Source: Rhizobium sullae (GTDB lineage: Bacteria > Pseudomonadota > Alphaproteobacteria > Rhizobiales > Rhizobiaceae). Taken from it: DNA of 64,000 nucleotides. This document shows positions 1-8,834 of the stretch, in pieces. The notes under the pieces were generated by a model. That model made no database searches and had not been told where the DNA came from. It worked only from the letters and a program-made list of their open reading frames with translations. Position numbers and translations under genes: made by a program. The stretch is from NCBI RefSeq assembly GCF_025200715.1, contig NZ_CP104143.1:124001-188000 (forward strand). The letters are read 5' to 3'. Numbering within the stretch: the stretch's first letter is position 1; each line of letters begins with the position of its first letter.

Positions 1-738
1 GCGGAAAGCCTTCTCCATCGAAGGACCATAGCCTGTGGCGTCGAAAACGGCATCGAAGCTTTCGCCGTCCGTCTTGGCTTTCACCGCTTCCGCCGTCCCG
101 TCATTTGCAACAATGCCGGACGTGAAGCCGAATCGCTCCGAAGCCATCTGCAACCGTTCGGAACTGGTGTCGAGCAGCGTCACGTCGTGTCCGGCAATCC
201 GTGAGAAGATCGCCGCGCCAAGCCCGATCGGACCCGCGCCGATGATAAGCGACCGGGAACCGGCAGGCGCCATGGAACGACGCACGGCATGTGCGCCGAT
301 GGCCAGGAACTCCACGGTTGCGGCGGCCTCTACGCTCAGGCCCTTCGCGGCATAGAGATTCCCGGCCGGAACGGTGATCTCTTCGCAGAACGCTCCATCG
401 GTGTGGACGCCGAGCACCTTGATATTCGTGCAGCAGTTCGGTTTGCCTTGCCGGCAGGCAACGCAGTTGCCACAGGAAAGATAGGGGTTGACGATCACCG
501 GCGTTCCGGCAGCCAGGGCGACGCCGTCACCCGCCTCGAGCACGGTTGCCGAGATTTCGTGGCCCATGATGCGCGGATATTCGAGAAAGGGGTGCTTGCC
601 TTCGAAGATGTGATAGTCCGTGCCACAAATGCCGACATGTCTGACGGCAAGCCGGACCCAACCGGGCTCAGGCGTTCCGGGGGAGGGGCGCTCGACCACT
701 TCGAGCACGCCGGGCTTTTGGCAAAGCACTGCTTTCAT
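1..738 (-). CDS. Zinc-binding alcohol dehydrogenase, C-terminus cut by window edge
   Basis: Medium-chain zinc alcohol dehydrogenase; 246 codons are visible from an ATG at 738 and the rest lies left of the window. The N-terminal GroES-like domain carries the catalytic-zinc motifs (GICGTDYH, then GHE about 25 residues later) and the structural-zinc cluster C-x2-C-x2-C-x7-C (CGNCVACRQGKPNCC). A Rossmann motif GAGPIG follows near residue 170. It is the last visible gene of the leftward sugar locus, about 65 bp after the permease gene, so it probably oxidises an intermediate of that pathway. The family includes galactonate, threonine and sorbitol dehydrogenases; I cannot name the substrate. Confidence 0.9.
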   Translation of the reverse strand, partial: MKAVLCQKPGVLEVVERPSPGTPEPGWVRLAVRHVGICGTDYHIFEGKHPFLEYPRIMGHEISATVLEAGDGVALAAGTPVIVNPYLSCGNCVACRQGKPNCCTNIKVLGVHTDGAFCEEITVPAGNLYAAKGLSVEAAATVEFLAIGAHAVRRSMAPAGSRSLIIGAGPIGLGAAIFSRIAGHDVTLLDTSSERLQMASERFGFTSGIVANDGTAEAVKAKTDGESFDAVFDATGYGPSMEKAFR

Positions 739-802
739 GAGGAATCTCGCATTCAGAACATGAAGAAGCCGGTCGCGGGACTGGCTTCACGATGTTTCGC
801 GT

Positions 803-1777
803 TCACTGGCTCCGGCGGCGGCGCAACTGATCGAAATAGACGATCACGATGATCAGCAGGCCGGTGATGATACGCTGCCAGAACGAGTTGACGTTCAACA
901 GGTTCGCGCCGTTGTTGATCGTGGCCAGGATGAAGGCGCCGATCAGCGGGCCGTGCACGGAACCGATCGCACCGAAGAGACTTGTCCCGCCGATCACGGA
1001 AGAGGCGATCGCCTGCAGCTCCCAGCCATCGGCCTGGGTCGCGTTGCCGATCGCGATGCGCGAGGCAAGCAGCACGCCGACAAAGGCGGCGAAGGTCGCC
1101 GAGAGAATATAGGCGAGGTAGATCATGCCGTCGACGCGCACGCCCGAAAGGCGCGCCGCCTCGCGGTTGGAGCCGACCGCGAAGAGATAGCGGCCCCAGC
1201 GGCTCAGATGCAGGAAGATGAAGGACGGAACCGCGACGAGTATGACCATCCAGAAGAGGCTCGGCACGCCGAGGAAGTTCGCGCGGGCGAAGTTCGTGAA
1301 AGGCTCGTTGACGATATTGATTGTCGATCCGTTGGTAATGAGCAGCCCGATACCGCGCAACGAGGTCAGCGTCGCCAAGGTGATGATGAACGGCGGCAGA
1401 CCCATCTTGACGATGCCGAAGCCGTGAAAGGCTCCGATCCCGACGCCGATCAGCAGCGTGATGATGATGGACGCCCAGACCGGAACCCCCGCCTGCAGAA
1501 GCCATGCGAGGATGACCCCGGCAAAGCCGACGATGGCGCCGACGGATAGGTCGATGCCCGCCGTGATGATGACGAAGGTCTGGCCTAGCGCCAGGATTGC
1601 CGTCATCGCGCCCTGCCGTAGCAAGTTCGATATATTGAGCGGCGTCCAGAAGCTGACGGTGACGATGCCGAGGAGGATCCAGAGGAAGAGAAGCAACCCG
1701 ATCAGGGTCAAGCTAAACAGGATGTTCACTTTTCGGCGCGGCGGCGGCGCGACGATTTCCGACGGGGTTACAGTCAT
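803..1777 (-). CDS. Sugar ABC transporter permease (RbsC family)
   Basis: Inner-membrane permease of a ribose/xylose-type (CUT2) importer, 324 residues. A cytoplasmic N-terminus rich in Pro and Arg is followed by a run of hydrophobic helices, and the family hallmark AGIDLSVGA sits near residue 75. The C-terminus ends in basic residues (LRRRRSQ). It lies 28 bp downstream of the ATPase gene and is almost certainly co-transcribed with it and with the binding protein. Start chosen at the ATG with a GGGAGAGAG ribosome-binding stretch. In this family a single permease gene normally forms a homodimer, which fits the absence of a second permease here. Confidence 0.95.
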   Translation of the reverse strand: MTVTPSEIVAPPPRRKVNILFSLTLIGLLLFLWILLGIVTVSFWTPLNISNLLRQGAMTAILALGQTFVIITAGIDLSVGAIVGFAGVILAWLLQAGVPVWASIIITLLIGVGIGAFHGFGIVKMGLPPFIITLATLTSLRGIGLLITNGSTINIVNEPFTNFARANFLGVPSLFWMVILVAVPSFIFLHLSRWGRYLFAVGSNREAARLSGVRVDGMIYLAYILSATFAAFVGVLLASRIAIGNATQADGWELQAIASSVIGGTSLFGAIGSVHGPLIGAFILATINNGANLLNVNSFWQRIITGLLIIVIVYFDQLRRRRSQ

Positions 1778-1805
1778 TGGTTCTCTCTCCCTCTTATTCT
1801 TTTAC

Positions 1806-3356
1806 TCAGCCGCCGATCGCTTCGCCGAGCACTTCTTCATGTGTCGCCGCGTGGAAGTCGTGGCTTGCGACCAACTGGCCGCGGCGGAATACATGCAGCC
1901 GGTCGGCAAGCTCGTAGACTTCCGGCAGGTAGGACGAGATCAAGATAATGCCTGCGCCGTCCTTTAGAAGCTTGGCAAACAACCGGTAGATTTCGGCCTT
2001 GGTGCCGACGTCGACGCCGACCGTCGGTTCGTCGAAGATGAACAGCCGCGCGCCGTGGCTGAGCCATTTGCCGATGACGACCTTTTGCTGGTTGCCGCCG
2101 GACATGCTGGACGCGAGCACGCGGCGGCTCGGGGTCTTGATCGAAAGATTGCGGATCTGCCGGTCGGCATTCTGCGCTTCCTCGCTGTGGCTGATGACGG
2201 GGCCTTTGCTCAGCTTCTTGAAGACCGGCAGGTTGATGTTGAGACTGATAGACAGGTTGAGGCAGAGCCCCTGGTCGCGGCGGCTCTCGGGCGCAAGCGC
2301 GATCCCGAGCTCCATCGCCGTGCGTTCGTTCTTGATGTCGACCTGCTGACCCATCCAGCGGATTTCGCCGGCCGTCTTCTTTTCGCGGCCGTAGAGGCCG
2401 AGTGCGAATTCGCTGCGTCCTGCTCCGATCAGGCCGTAAAGCCCGACGATCTGGCCGGCCTTCACGGTCAATGACACATCCTCGAAACCCGGTCCCGAAA
2501 GCCCGCGCACATCCAGGATCGTTTCGCCGATCGGAATATCTTCCTTGTGATAGATCTGCTCGATCGAACGGTTGATCATCAGCGCGATCAGCTCCGCATC
2601 GTTCGTCTCGCCGATCGCGCGCGTGCCGACGTGGGTGCCGTCGCGCAGCACCGAGACACGGTCGGCAAGCTCGAAGACTTCCTCCATCCGGTGGCTGATG
2701 TAGACGATCGTCACACCCTCGCCCTGCAGGCGACGGATGAGCTTGAAGAGCTGGGCGGATTCCTGTCGGGTAAGATAAGCCGTCGGCTCGTCGAAGATGA
2801 GGAACTGGGTGCCGCGCATGGCTGCGCGTGCCGTTGCAACGAGCTGCTGCTGGCCGATGGTGAGTGAACTCAGCAGGACATTTGCCGGCAGGCCGAAGCC
2901 GAGATCGTCGAGGACGGCCTGCGCCATCCTGACCATCTGCTTCTTTCGCATGAGGCCGTATTGATTGACTTCGTCGCCGAGAAAAAGATTGGCCGCGACC
3001 GTCAGGTGCGGGCAAAGCACCACTTCCTGATGGACGGCGTTGATACCCCGCGCAATCGCCTCGTTCGGCGTCGCAAGTGCAACCGGATGTCCGCACCAGA
3101 AAATTTCACCGGCGGTTCGGCTGATTACACCGGTCAGCAACTTGATAAGAGTTGATTTGCCCGCACCGTTTTCGCCAACAATCGCGTGAATTTCGCCGGC
3201 CAGAAACGTCATCGTCGCGGGCTTTAGCGCCTGGACGTAGCCATAATTCTTCTGCAATGCCCTGAGCTCGAGGATCGGTGAGCCCGCAGGAATGCGGTCT
3301 GCTTCTTTGAGCGTCGCGCTGTCGTCGTGGCGATGACTGACCTCTTCCAGGCTCAT
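1806..3356 (-). CDS. Sugar ABC transporter ATPase, two-domain (RbsA/MglA family)
   Basis: Duplicated ATPase of a CUT2 sugar importer, 516 residues, the usual length. The first domain has Walker A GENGAGKST at residues 61-69 and a degenerate signature LTIGQQQ; the second has the signature MSGGNQQK. One site departing from consensus is common in this family, where only one of the two sites hydrolyses ATP well. The start ATG follows GAGGAGGAG. The gene sits between the binding-protein gene (121 bp away, with a hairpin in the gap) and the permease gene (28 bp). The sugar specificity is set by the binding protein, not by this subunit. Confidence 0.95.
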   Translation of the reverse strand: MSLEEVSHRHDDSATLKEADRIPAGSPILELRALQKNYGYVQALKPATMTFLAGEIHAIVGENGAGKSTLIKLLTGVISRTAGEIFWCGHPVALATPNEAIARGINAVHQEVVLCPHLTVAANLFLGDEVNQYGLMRKKQMVRMAQAVLDDLGFGLPANVLLSSLTIGQQQLVATARAAMRGTQFLIFDEPTAYLTRQESAQLFKLIRRLQGEGVTIVYISHRMEEVFELADRVSVLRDGTHVGTRAIGETNDAELIALMINRSIEQIYHKEDIPIGETILDVRGLSGPGFEDVSLTVKAGQIVGLYGLIGAGRSEFALGLYGREKKTAGEIRWMGQQVDIKNERTAMELGIALAPESRRDQGLCLNLSISLNINLPVFKKLSKGPVISHSEEAQNADRQIRNLSIKTPSRRVLASSMSGGNQQKVVIGKWLSHGARLFIFDEPTVGVDVGTKAEIYRLFAKLLKDGAGIILISSYLPEVYELADRLHVFRRGQLVASHDFHAATHEEVLGEAIGG

Positions 3357-3437
3357 GGACGTCTCCTCCTCACGAATTGCTGTCTCTTCACCAGCGATCC
3401 GCGCCCCTCAGGCAAAACGATAACACAGGTGAAGAAA

Positions 3438-3467
3438 AGGCTGCGCGGGATTTCTCGCGCGCAGCCT
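3438..3467 (-). terminator. Intra-operon hairpin after the sugar-binding protein gene
   Basis: On the minus strand a perfect 10-bp stem (AGGCTGCGCG with CGCGCAGCCT) around a 10-base loop is followed by TTTTCTTC. It lies 10 bp after the stop of the binding-protein gene and before the ATPase gene. I read it as a partial terminator or 3' mRNA-stabilising hairpin that lets the binding protein be made in excess of the membrane subunits. Confidence 0.75.
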
Positions 3468-3477
3468 GGGCTCGTAC

Positions 3478-4464
3478 TTACTTGACCTTCGGGTTGAGCA
3501 GAGCGTCGATCTTCGGGTCGCTCATGTTTGCCTTCGTGACGAGGTTAGCGCCGGTGTCGACGTTTTCTTCGACCTTCTCGCCCTTGGACACGGCAAGCGC
3601 CGTCTTCACGCCGTCATAGCCCATGCGATACGGGTCCTGAACGACGAGGGCGGCAAGCGAACCTTCCTTGAGGAAGCCGACCGTCTTGTCGTCGCTGTCG
3701 AAGCCGACAACCTTGATCTTGTCGCCGAGCTTGTTTTCAGCGATCGCCTGGCCAACGCCCTGCGCCATGATCAGGTTGGAGGCAAAGACGCCCACGAGGT
3801 TCGGGTTGGCCGTGATCAGGTCGGTCATCATGTTCAGGCCGGTCGTTGCCTGGCCGTCACCGTATTTGTCGACAATGACTTTCAGGCCGGGATACTTGGT
3901 CTTCACCTGATCCAGGAAGCCTTCGCGGCGCTGCTCGAGCGAGCCGACGCCCGGAAGATTGGTGAGGATCACCACTTCGCCCTCTTCCTTGCCCGTCATT
4001 TCCTTGATGGCAGCAGCCAGACCGTCAGCTGCGATACGACCGCCCTGAACGTTGTCCGTCGTCAGGAACGACTTGAATGCCTTGGAATCGGCGGCAGAGT
4101 CGATGCCGATGATCGGAACCGATTTGGCGGCTTCGTCAATCGGCTTGCCGAGCGCCTTGAATTCGGTCGGCGAAATGACGACGGCGGCTGGTTTGCCGGC
4201 GACGGCGTTTTCAAGAATGCTGATCTGCCCGTTGATGTCGGATTCGGCCTGCGCGCCCAGTTCCGGCACGTTGACGCCGAGATCCTTGCCGGCCTTGCGG
4301 GCGCCGGCGAGCACGATCTGCCAGTAGAAGGACGTCGTATCCTTGACGATGATCGGGATCGTCACGTCGGCTGCGAAGGACGGCAACGGCATTGCAGTTG
4401 CGATGGCGGCGGCGCCCGCGAGAGCCGTAAAGGCTCGACGGGACAGAATGGATTTCATGCGCAT
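3478..4464 (-). CDS. Sugar ABC transporter periplasmic binding protein
   Basis: Periplasmic solute-binding protein of the ribose/galactose type (PF13407-like), 328 residues from the chosen start. The N-terminus has a basic region (MRMKSILSRR), a hydrophobic core and an AFA-type cleavage region. Mature residues begin near DVTIPIIVKDTTSFYWQ, and the fold shows the expected ITNLPGV and VGFDSDD segments. An upstream in-frame ATG at 4581 would add 39 residues with no signal-peptide character; the ATG at 4464 has GAGAGGAG eight bases upstream and is preferred. It leads the transport operon. The neighbours suggest L-fucose or a similar sugar, but the sequence alone does not show the ligand. Confidence 0.93.
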   Translation of the reverse strand: MRMKSILSRRAFTALAGAAAIATAMPLPSFAADVTIPIIVKDTTSFYWQIVLAGARKAGKDLGVNVPELGAQAESDINGQISILENAVAGKPAAVVISPTEFKALGKPIDEAAKSVPIIGIDSAADSKAFKSFLTTDNVQGGRIAADGLAAAIKEMTGKEEGEVVILTNLPGVGSLEQRREGFLDQVKTKYPGLKVIVDKYGDGQATTGLNMMTDLITANPNLVGVFASNLIMAQGVGQAIAENKLGDKIKVVGFDSDDKTVGFLKEGSLAALVVQDPYRMGYDGVKTALAVSKGEKVEENVDTGANLVTKANMSDPKIDALLNPKVK

Positions 4465-4528
4465 GTGGGTTCTCCTCTCAAGGTGCGTTCTCCTCCAAGA
4501 AACCAGACCGCTGAACGCAGGCGGACGA

Positions 4529-4546
4529 TTTTTTATCGATAAAAAA
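4529..4546. promoter_or_regulatory. Perfect 18-bp palindrome, candidate regulator operator
   Basis: TTTTTTATCGATAAAAAA is a perfect palindrome 65-82 bp upstream of the binding-protein start. A related imperfect site, also starting with TTTTTTATC, lies in the divergent promoter of the UxaA-like and GntR genes (7738-7746). The shared half-site suggests one regulator, probably the adjacent GntR-type protein, controls both transcription units. Inference only; no footprint is implied. Confidence 0.55.
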
Positions 4547-4673
4547 CAGTTACAGAAGGAAGCTAGCCGAGACCCTTTCAAATTGCAAGTGGCTGGAGGC
4601 CGGCTGCGAGTGTTTCGACTATACTCTCAAGCTCCTGTTTTTAAATAAATTAAACTGCATTCTAAAATAAAGC

Positions 4674-5120
4674 TCAGCCGCGATAGACTTCATGCGGATG
4701 CACGACGCCTTTCTTCAGAATAAGATTTCCATACAGCCGGAATTCGGTTGTCGCGACGATATACGCGGCCTTCCTGGCTCGTTCGTAGAATGCGAAGCGT
4801 TCAAGCGATGCGATCCTGAAATCGCCAGCCCGCTTGTTCACGATCTCCTGGAACTCGATGCAAACCTCCGGCATGGCCCCGGGATCGCCGACGACCTCCA
4901 TGCGCCACGCCGTTTCCGGAACGAACGTGTCCAGCGGCATATGCGTCAAGATGGCTTCGGCCATTTCCGTCGCCGTTACGCCGTCGGCACGAATCACATC
5001 CGGGCCCATAGTGCTGGAGGGAAAGTTGGCGTCCGCAATGACAATGTCATCGCCATGCCCCATACGCGCTATGGCGCGCAGAAGATCCGGGCTGAGAACA
5101 GGGTGAATTCCTTTGAGCAT
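4674..5120 (-). CDS. fucU: L-fucose mutarotase (RbsD/FucU family)
   Basis: Cytoplasmic mutarotase of 148 residues, the usual FucU length, interconverting anomers of L-fucose or a related sugar. The sequence starts MLKGIHPVLSPDLL and has the conserved ARMGHGDDIVIADANFP block, including the catalytic His near residue 22 and an Asp near residue 25. The C-terminal half keeps the FAFYERARKAAYIVATTE block typical of FucU. It starts 10 bp after the end of the aldo/keto reductase gene and is the strongest pointer to fucose as the substrate. RbsD is the alternative, but the TMGPDV and FYERA blocks look more like FucU. Confidence 0.9.
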   Translation of the reverse strand: MLKGIHPVLSPDLLRAIARMGHGDDIVIADANFPSSTMGPDVIRADGVTATEMAEAILTHMPLDTFVPETAWRMEVVGDPGAMPEVCIEFQEIVNKRAGDFRIASLERFAFYERARKAAYIVATTEFRLYGNLILKKGVVHPHEVYRG

Positions 5121-5130
5121 CGTCTGGTCC

Positions 5131-6150
5131 TTAAACGCGCACGGCGTCTTCGCCGAGCGGCGGCGCGACGAGTGTCAGGGGGTCGAATTCAGGGAAGATT
5201 GTATCGGGTAGTGCGGGCTCGAAGAGTTCCATGTTGCGTTCGAGGCTGGACGCTTTCGCCGTGCCGATCAGCACGGAAGAAACGGCTGCATCGCGGAGCG
5301 GGAATTGCAGCGCAGGGGCTGCAAGCGGAACGCCGTGGCGTTTGGCGATGTCTTCCATCGCACCCACCTTGGCAAGCACGTCCGGTGTGGCGGGCATATA
5401 ATCAAAATGCGAGCCCGGCACCGGACCGGTTGCAAGGATGCCGGAGTTGAAAACACCGCCAACGACCAGAGACGTGCCTTTCTGACGGCAGAGCGGCAGG
5501 AGGTCGGCCACAGCGGAGCGATCGAGCAGCGTGTAGCGCCCGGCCATCAGGATCACGTCGATGTCGGCGTTGCGCATGACGTCGAGGCAGACAGGGACCT
5601 CGTTGACGCCTAGGCCGAAAGCCTTGATCGCGCCCGACGACTTCAGCTGCTCAAGCGCCTTGATGCCGGACTCGAGAAAATTTTTCAGGTGGATGGCATT
5701 CCTCGCGGCACCATGCGTGTAAACACCGATGTCGTGCACATAAAGGATATCGATCCGGTTGAGACCGAGGCGTGCATAGCTGAAGTCGACGGATCGCATG
5801 ATGCCGTCATAAGAATAGTCGTAATCGGCATCAAAGGAGAGGGGGTCGACATAGCCGTAATCCGGCACGGTGCCCGTTGGCACGGGCCGCAAAAGCCGGC
5901 CGACTTTGGTGGAGAGCACGTATTCGTTCTCGGGCTTCGCCCTCAGGAAATCGCCGACATGGCGTTCGGCAAGGCCAAGCCCATACCAGGGCGCCACGTC
6001 GAAATAGCGGATGTTGCTCGCCCAGGCAGCCTCCAACGTCTCCATAGCCTGTTCGCGCGGGCAGGCGCGGTACAGGCCGCCAAGAGCCGCCGCACCAAAA
6101 CTGATTTCGGTGACCTTGAGTTCCGTCTTGCCGATCTTCCTCGTCTTCAT
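5131..6150 (-). CDS. Aldo/keto reductase, likely L-fucose (sugar) 1-dehydrogenase
   Basis: TIM-barrel oxidoreductase of 339 residues. The catalytic tetrad of the family is visible: Asp51 (FDVAP), Tyr56 (PWYGLG), Lys82 (STKVGR) and His139 (YVHDIG). The C-terminal barrel has a VLIGTAKASSLERN phosphate-binding segment, as in aldo/keto reductases acting as L-fucose or D-threo-aldose dehydrogenases. Such enzymes oxidise C1 of the sugar to the lactone with NAD(P)+. It lies between the UxaA-like gene (29 bp) and fucU (10 bp), which fits the first oxidative step after mutarotation. The substrate is inferred from context. Confidence 0.85.
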   Translation of the reverse strand: MKTRKIGKTELKVTEISFGAAALGGLYRACPREQAMETLEAAWASNIRYFDVAPWYGLGLAERHVGDFLRAKPENEYVLSTKVGRLLRPVPTGTVPDYGYVDPLSFDADYDYSYDGIMRSVDFSYARLGLNRIDILYVHDIGVYTHGAARNAIHLKNFLESGIKALEQLKSSGAIKAFGLGVNEVPVCLDVMRNADIDVILMAGRYTLLDRSAVADLLPLCRQKGTSLVVGGVFNSGILATGPVPGSHFDYMPATPDVLAKVGAMEDIAKRHGVPLAAPALQFPLRDAAVSSVLIGTAKASSLERNMELFEPALPDTIFPEFDPLTLVAPPLGEDAVRV

Positions 6151-6179
6151 CTTCCCTCCGTGAAGAGCCGAACTCTATC

Positions 6180-7682
6180 TTAGAGCGTTGCTCCCAAATG
6201 CCACGGCACGAATTCGTTGTCGCCGTAGCCGAACTCCTCGCTCTTCGTCTTCTTGCCGGAAGCCGTATCGATGATGAGGTCGAAAATTTCGCGCCCCTTG
6301 CCGCTGATCGTGGCATCGCCAGTGGCGATCGTGCCGCAATCGATATCCATATCCTCCTCCATCGACAAATAGAGCGCCGAATTGCTGGAGAGCTTGATCG
6401 AAGGCGCCGGACGACAGCCGAAGCAGCTGCCCCGGCCGGTCGTGAAGGCGATCAAGTTTGCACCACCTGCGACCTGCCCCGTCGCGGAAACCGGATCGTA
6501 TCCGGGGGTATCCATGAAAACGAGGCCCGGTGCCGTAACACGCTCGGCATAGCCGTAGACGGCCGTCAGCGGCGATCGTCCACCCTTGGCGACTGCGCCG
6601 AGAGACTTTTCGAGAATGGTCGTCAATCCGCCACGCTTGTTGCCGGGCGAGGGGTTGTTGTCGAGAGATGCGCCATGCAGCGCGACATACTTCTCCCACC
6701 AGGCGATCTTGTCATCGAGCTTCCTTGCCACATCCTCATTGATCGCGCGGCTGCGCAGCAGATGCTCAGCGCCGTAGATTTCAGAGGTTTCAGACAGGAT
6801 CGCGGTACCACCCGCAGCGGCCAGAAGATCGGCCGCGACGCCGAGCGCCGGATTGGCCGTAATACCCGAAAAACCATCCGACCCGCCGCATTGAAGGCCG
6901 ATGATGATCTCGTTGATGGGAATCGGTGTGCGCCGCTCTTTGCCGACATCGGCGGCGATCTCCCGGAGCATGCCCATGGCGCGTTCGACGGCGCGCCGCG
7001 AGCCACCGGCATCCTGAATGTTGAAATGCCGCTTGGAATTGCCCGCGCCGCTCTGGCCATAGAGCGTCAACTGGTTCACCTCGCAACCGAGACCGATCAT
7101 CAGCACGCCGCCGAAATTGACATGGCGCGTGTAGCCCGCAAGCGTGCGGTGCAGGACCGACATTCCGTCGCCTGTGGAGCTCATGCCGCAACCCTGGTCA
7201 TGCACAATCGGCACGAAGCCGTCGATGCCCTCGTAATACGGCAGGATGGTGCGATTGGCCTCGTCTGCGATCGCGCGGCAGACGGTGGTGGAACAGTTCA
7301 CGCTGGCGATAATGCCGATATAGTTGCGGGTCGCGGCGCGGCCGTCGGCACGGCGGTAGCCCATGAAGGTTCGCGCACGGTCTTCCGCCGTCGCCGCTTC
7401 CGGCGCGGAATTTGCCGTTGCCGCCAGACGGTCGTTCTCGAAATGCAGGTTATGGCTGTGGATATGGTCGCCGGCCTTCACGTCGGCCGTGGTGCGGCCG
7501 ATCGCCTGGCCATATTTTACCACCGCTGTGCCGAGCGGGATGTCGGCAATCGCAACCTTGTGGCCGGGCTCGATTTTCTGCCGGGTCAGGATACCTGCAA
7601 TGGTTGCGCCGGCTTCGATCGCGGCCGTTGCGACGGCGACGTTGTCTCCGGCAGACAGGATGAGCCAAGGCATTTTGTCCAA
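6180..7682 (-). CDS. UxaA-family sugar-acid dehydratase
   Basis: Altronate/galactarate dehydratase family enzyme of 500 residues. An N-terminal SAF-like segment of about 95 residues is followed by the large UxaA domain with conserved blocks GYRRADGRAATRNYIG, SVNCSTTVC, HDQGCGM, LQCGGSDGFSG, DTPGYDPVS and TGRGSCFG. The Cys residues in these blocks are likely metal or cluster ligands. In context it probably dehydrates the sugar acid, for example L-fuconate, to the 2-keto-3-deoxy form. Translation may start at the TTG at 7682, which has GGGAGAAG at good spacing, or at the ATG at 7673. It heads the leftward operon. Confidence 0.88.
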   Translation of the reverse strand: MDKMPWLILSAGDNVAVATAAIEAGATIAGILTRQKIEPGHKVAIADIPLGTAVVKYGQAIGRTTADVKAGDHIHSHNLHFENDRLAATANSAPEAATAEDRARTFMGYRRADGRAATRNYIGIIASVNCSTTVCRAIADEANRTILPYYEGIDGFVPIVHDQGCGMSSTGDGMSVLHRTLAGYTRHVNFGGVLMIGLGCEVNQLTLYGQSGAGNSKRHFNIQDAGGSRRAVERAMGMLREIAADVGKERRTPIPINEIIIGLQCGGSDGFSGITANPALGVAADLLAAAGGTAILSETSEIYGAEHLLRSRAINEDVARKLDDKIAWWEKYVALHGASLDNNPSPGNKRGGLTTILEKSLGAVAKGGRSPLTAVYGYAERVTAPGLVFMDTPGYDPVSATGQVAGGANLIAFTTGRGSCFGCRPAPSIKLSSNSALYLSMEEDMDIDCGTIATGDATISGKGREIFDLIIDTASGKKTKSEEFGYGDNEFVPWHLGATL

Positions 7683-7735
7683 TTGTCTTCTCCCTGAGGA
7701 AGCGCCCGCTGCATCGGCGAAAAACGCGTTGATTT

Positions 7736-7757
7736 TGTTTTTTATCTACAATAAACA
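7736..7757. promoter_or_regulatory. Imperfect inverted repeat in the divergent promoter
   Basis: Within the gap between the divergent UxaA-like and GntR genes, TGTTTTTTAT, a CTACA spacer and ATAAACA form an imperfect inverted repeat. It shares the nine bases TTTTTTATC with the perfect palindrome at 4529-4546. This is a candidate operator for the adjacent regulator, giving autoregulation plus control of the catabolic operon. Confidence 0.45.
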
Positions 7758-7907
7758 TTTTCAAGTCAACGGCAATATTACTCCTGTCGGCAAGGGAGGC
7801 AAACGCCGCAGGCGGCCGGAAAAGGCCGCAATCGATTGGTTCCTGGCGCCTCAGGCTTTGCGGTTTTGCAAAGTTCGAAAGGTCATGCAGGGAAAGAGCG
7901 GGGTGGC

Positions 7908-8813
7908 ATGGCAAGACAGAATACGGTCTTCAAGGAAGCTTACAACAGGTACGCCGCTGCTCTGCGCCAGGATGCAGCCTTGCCGTCCGAACCCGAAATC
8001 GCTGCGCAGCTCGGTATCAGCCGCAGCACGGCCCGGGCCATTTTGGCCCGCCTGAACGACGAAGGCATCATCCAGTGGAACAAGCGCCAGAAAATCGTTC
8101 TGCGTGTTCCGACCGAGAAAGATCTCTTTCCCTCCGAGGAGACGGATTCGCTGCACGACATCATCGAGCGCAGCTTCATGCAGCGCATTCTGTCGGATGA
8201 TGCCGCGCCCGGCATGCAGATCAACGAGCTGGAACTGGCCCGAGAGATCGGCACCGGCACGACCAGCGTCCGCGAATTCCTTATCCGTTTCTCGCGCTTC
8301 GGCCTTATTGAAAAGCGCCCCAACAGCCACTGGATCCTCAAGGGCTTCACTCGCGAATTCGCACTGGAACTCGCGGATGTCCGCGAAATGTTCGAGCTGC
8401 ATTCGGCCGCCGAGTTTGGTAGACTGCCTATCGAAAGCGAAGCCTGGACGGCGCTGGCCGATATCAAGGCCGAGCATCATGCGATGCTCAACGATTTTTC
8501 TGCGCGCTTCAAGGAATTCTCAGCCCTTGACGAGCGCTTCCATCTCTTGATCCATGCCGCCGCGAAGAACCGTTTCATCGCGGACTTCTACGATGCGATC
8601 GCGATCATCTTCCACTATCACTACCAGTGGAACAAGGCGTTTGCCCGCCAGCGCAACGAACGTGCCATCCACGAGCATCTCGATTATATCGCGGCGCTGG
8701 AATCGCGCGATCAGGCGGCAATCGACTTTTCTTGCCGCCTGCATCTGCGTTCTGCACGCCAGACCCTCCTTCAGTCGCTGCCGCAGAATCTTGCCGAAGT
8801 GGCGGCAAGTTAG
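7908..8813 (+). CDS. GntR/FCD-type regulator with two winged-helix segments
   Basis: Transcription regulator of 301 residues from the ATG at 7908. An upstream in-frame start at 7836 lacks a ribosome-binding site. Residues 7-66 form a GntR-like winged helix (LPSEPEIAAQLGISRSTARAIL). A second winged-helix-like segment follows at about residues 85-148 (INELELAREIGTGTTSVREF), and then an all-helical FCD-type ligand domain. Likely metal/effector ligands are Asp209, His212, His257 and His279. Ordinary FadR/FCD members have one winged helix, so the duplication is unusual. It is divergent from the sugar operon and probably represses it until a pathway intermediate binds. Confidence 0.85.
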   Translation: MARQNTVFKEAYNRYAAALRQDAALPSEPEIAAQLGISRSTARAILARLNDEGIIQWNKRQKIVLRVPTEKDLFPSEETDSLHDIIERSFMQRILSDDAAPGMQINELELAREIGTGTTSVREFLIRFSRFGLIEKRPNSHWILKGFTREFALELADVREMFELHSAAEFGRLPIESEAWTALADIKAEHHAMLNDFSARFKEFSALDERFHLLIHAAAKNRFIADFYDAIAIIFHYHYQWNKAFARQRNERAIHEHLDYIAALESRDQAAIDFSCRLHLRSARQTLLQSLPQNLAEVAAS

Positions 8814-8834
8814 GCAACCGGCTCACAGACGCAG

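Noticed and set aside
6198..7697. Open frame of 499 codons antisense to the UxaA-like gene
   Set aside because: High-GC shadow. The minus strand carries clear UxaA motifs, and the antisense product has no recognisable domain.
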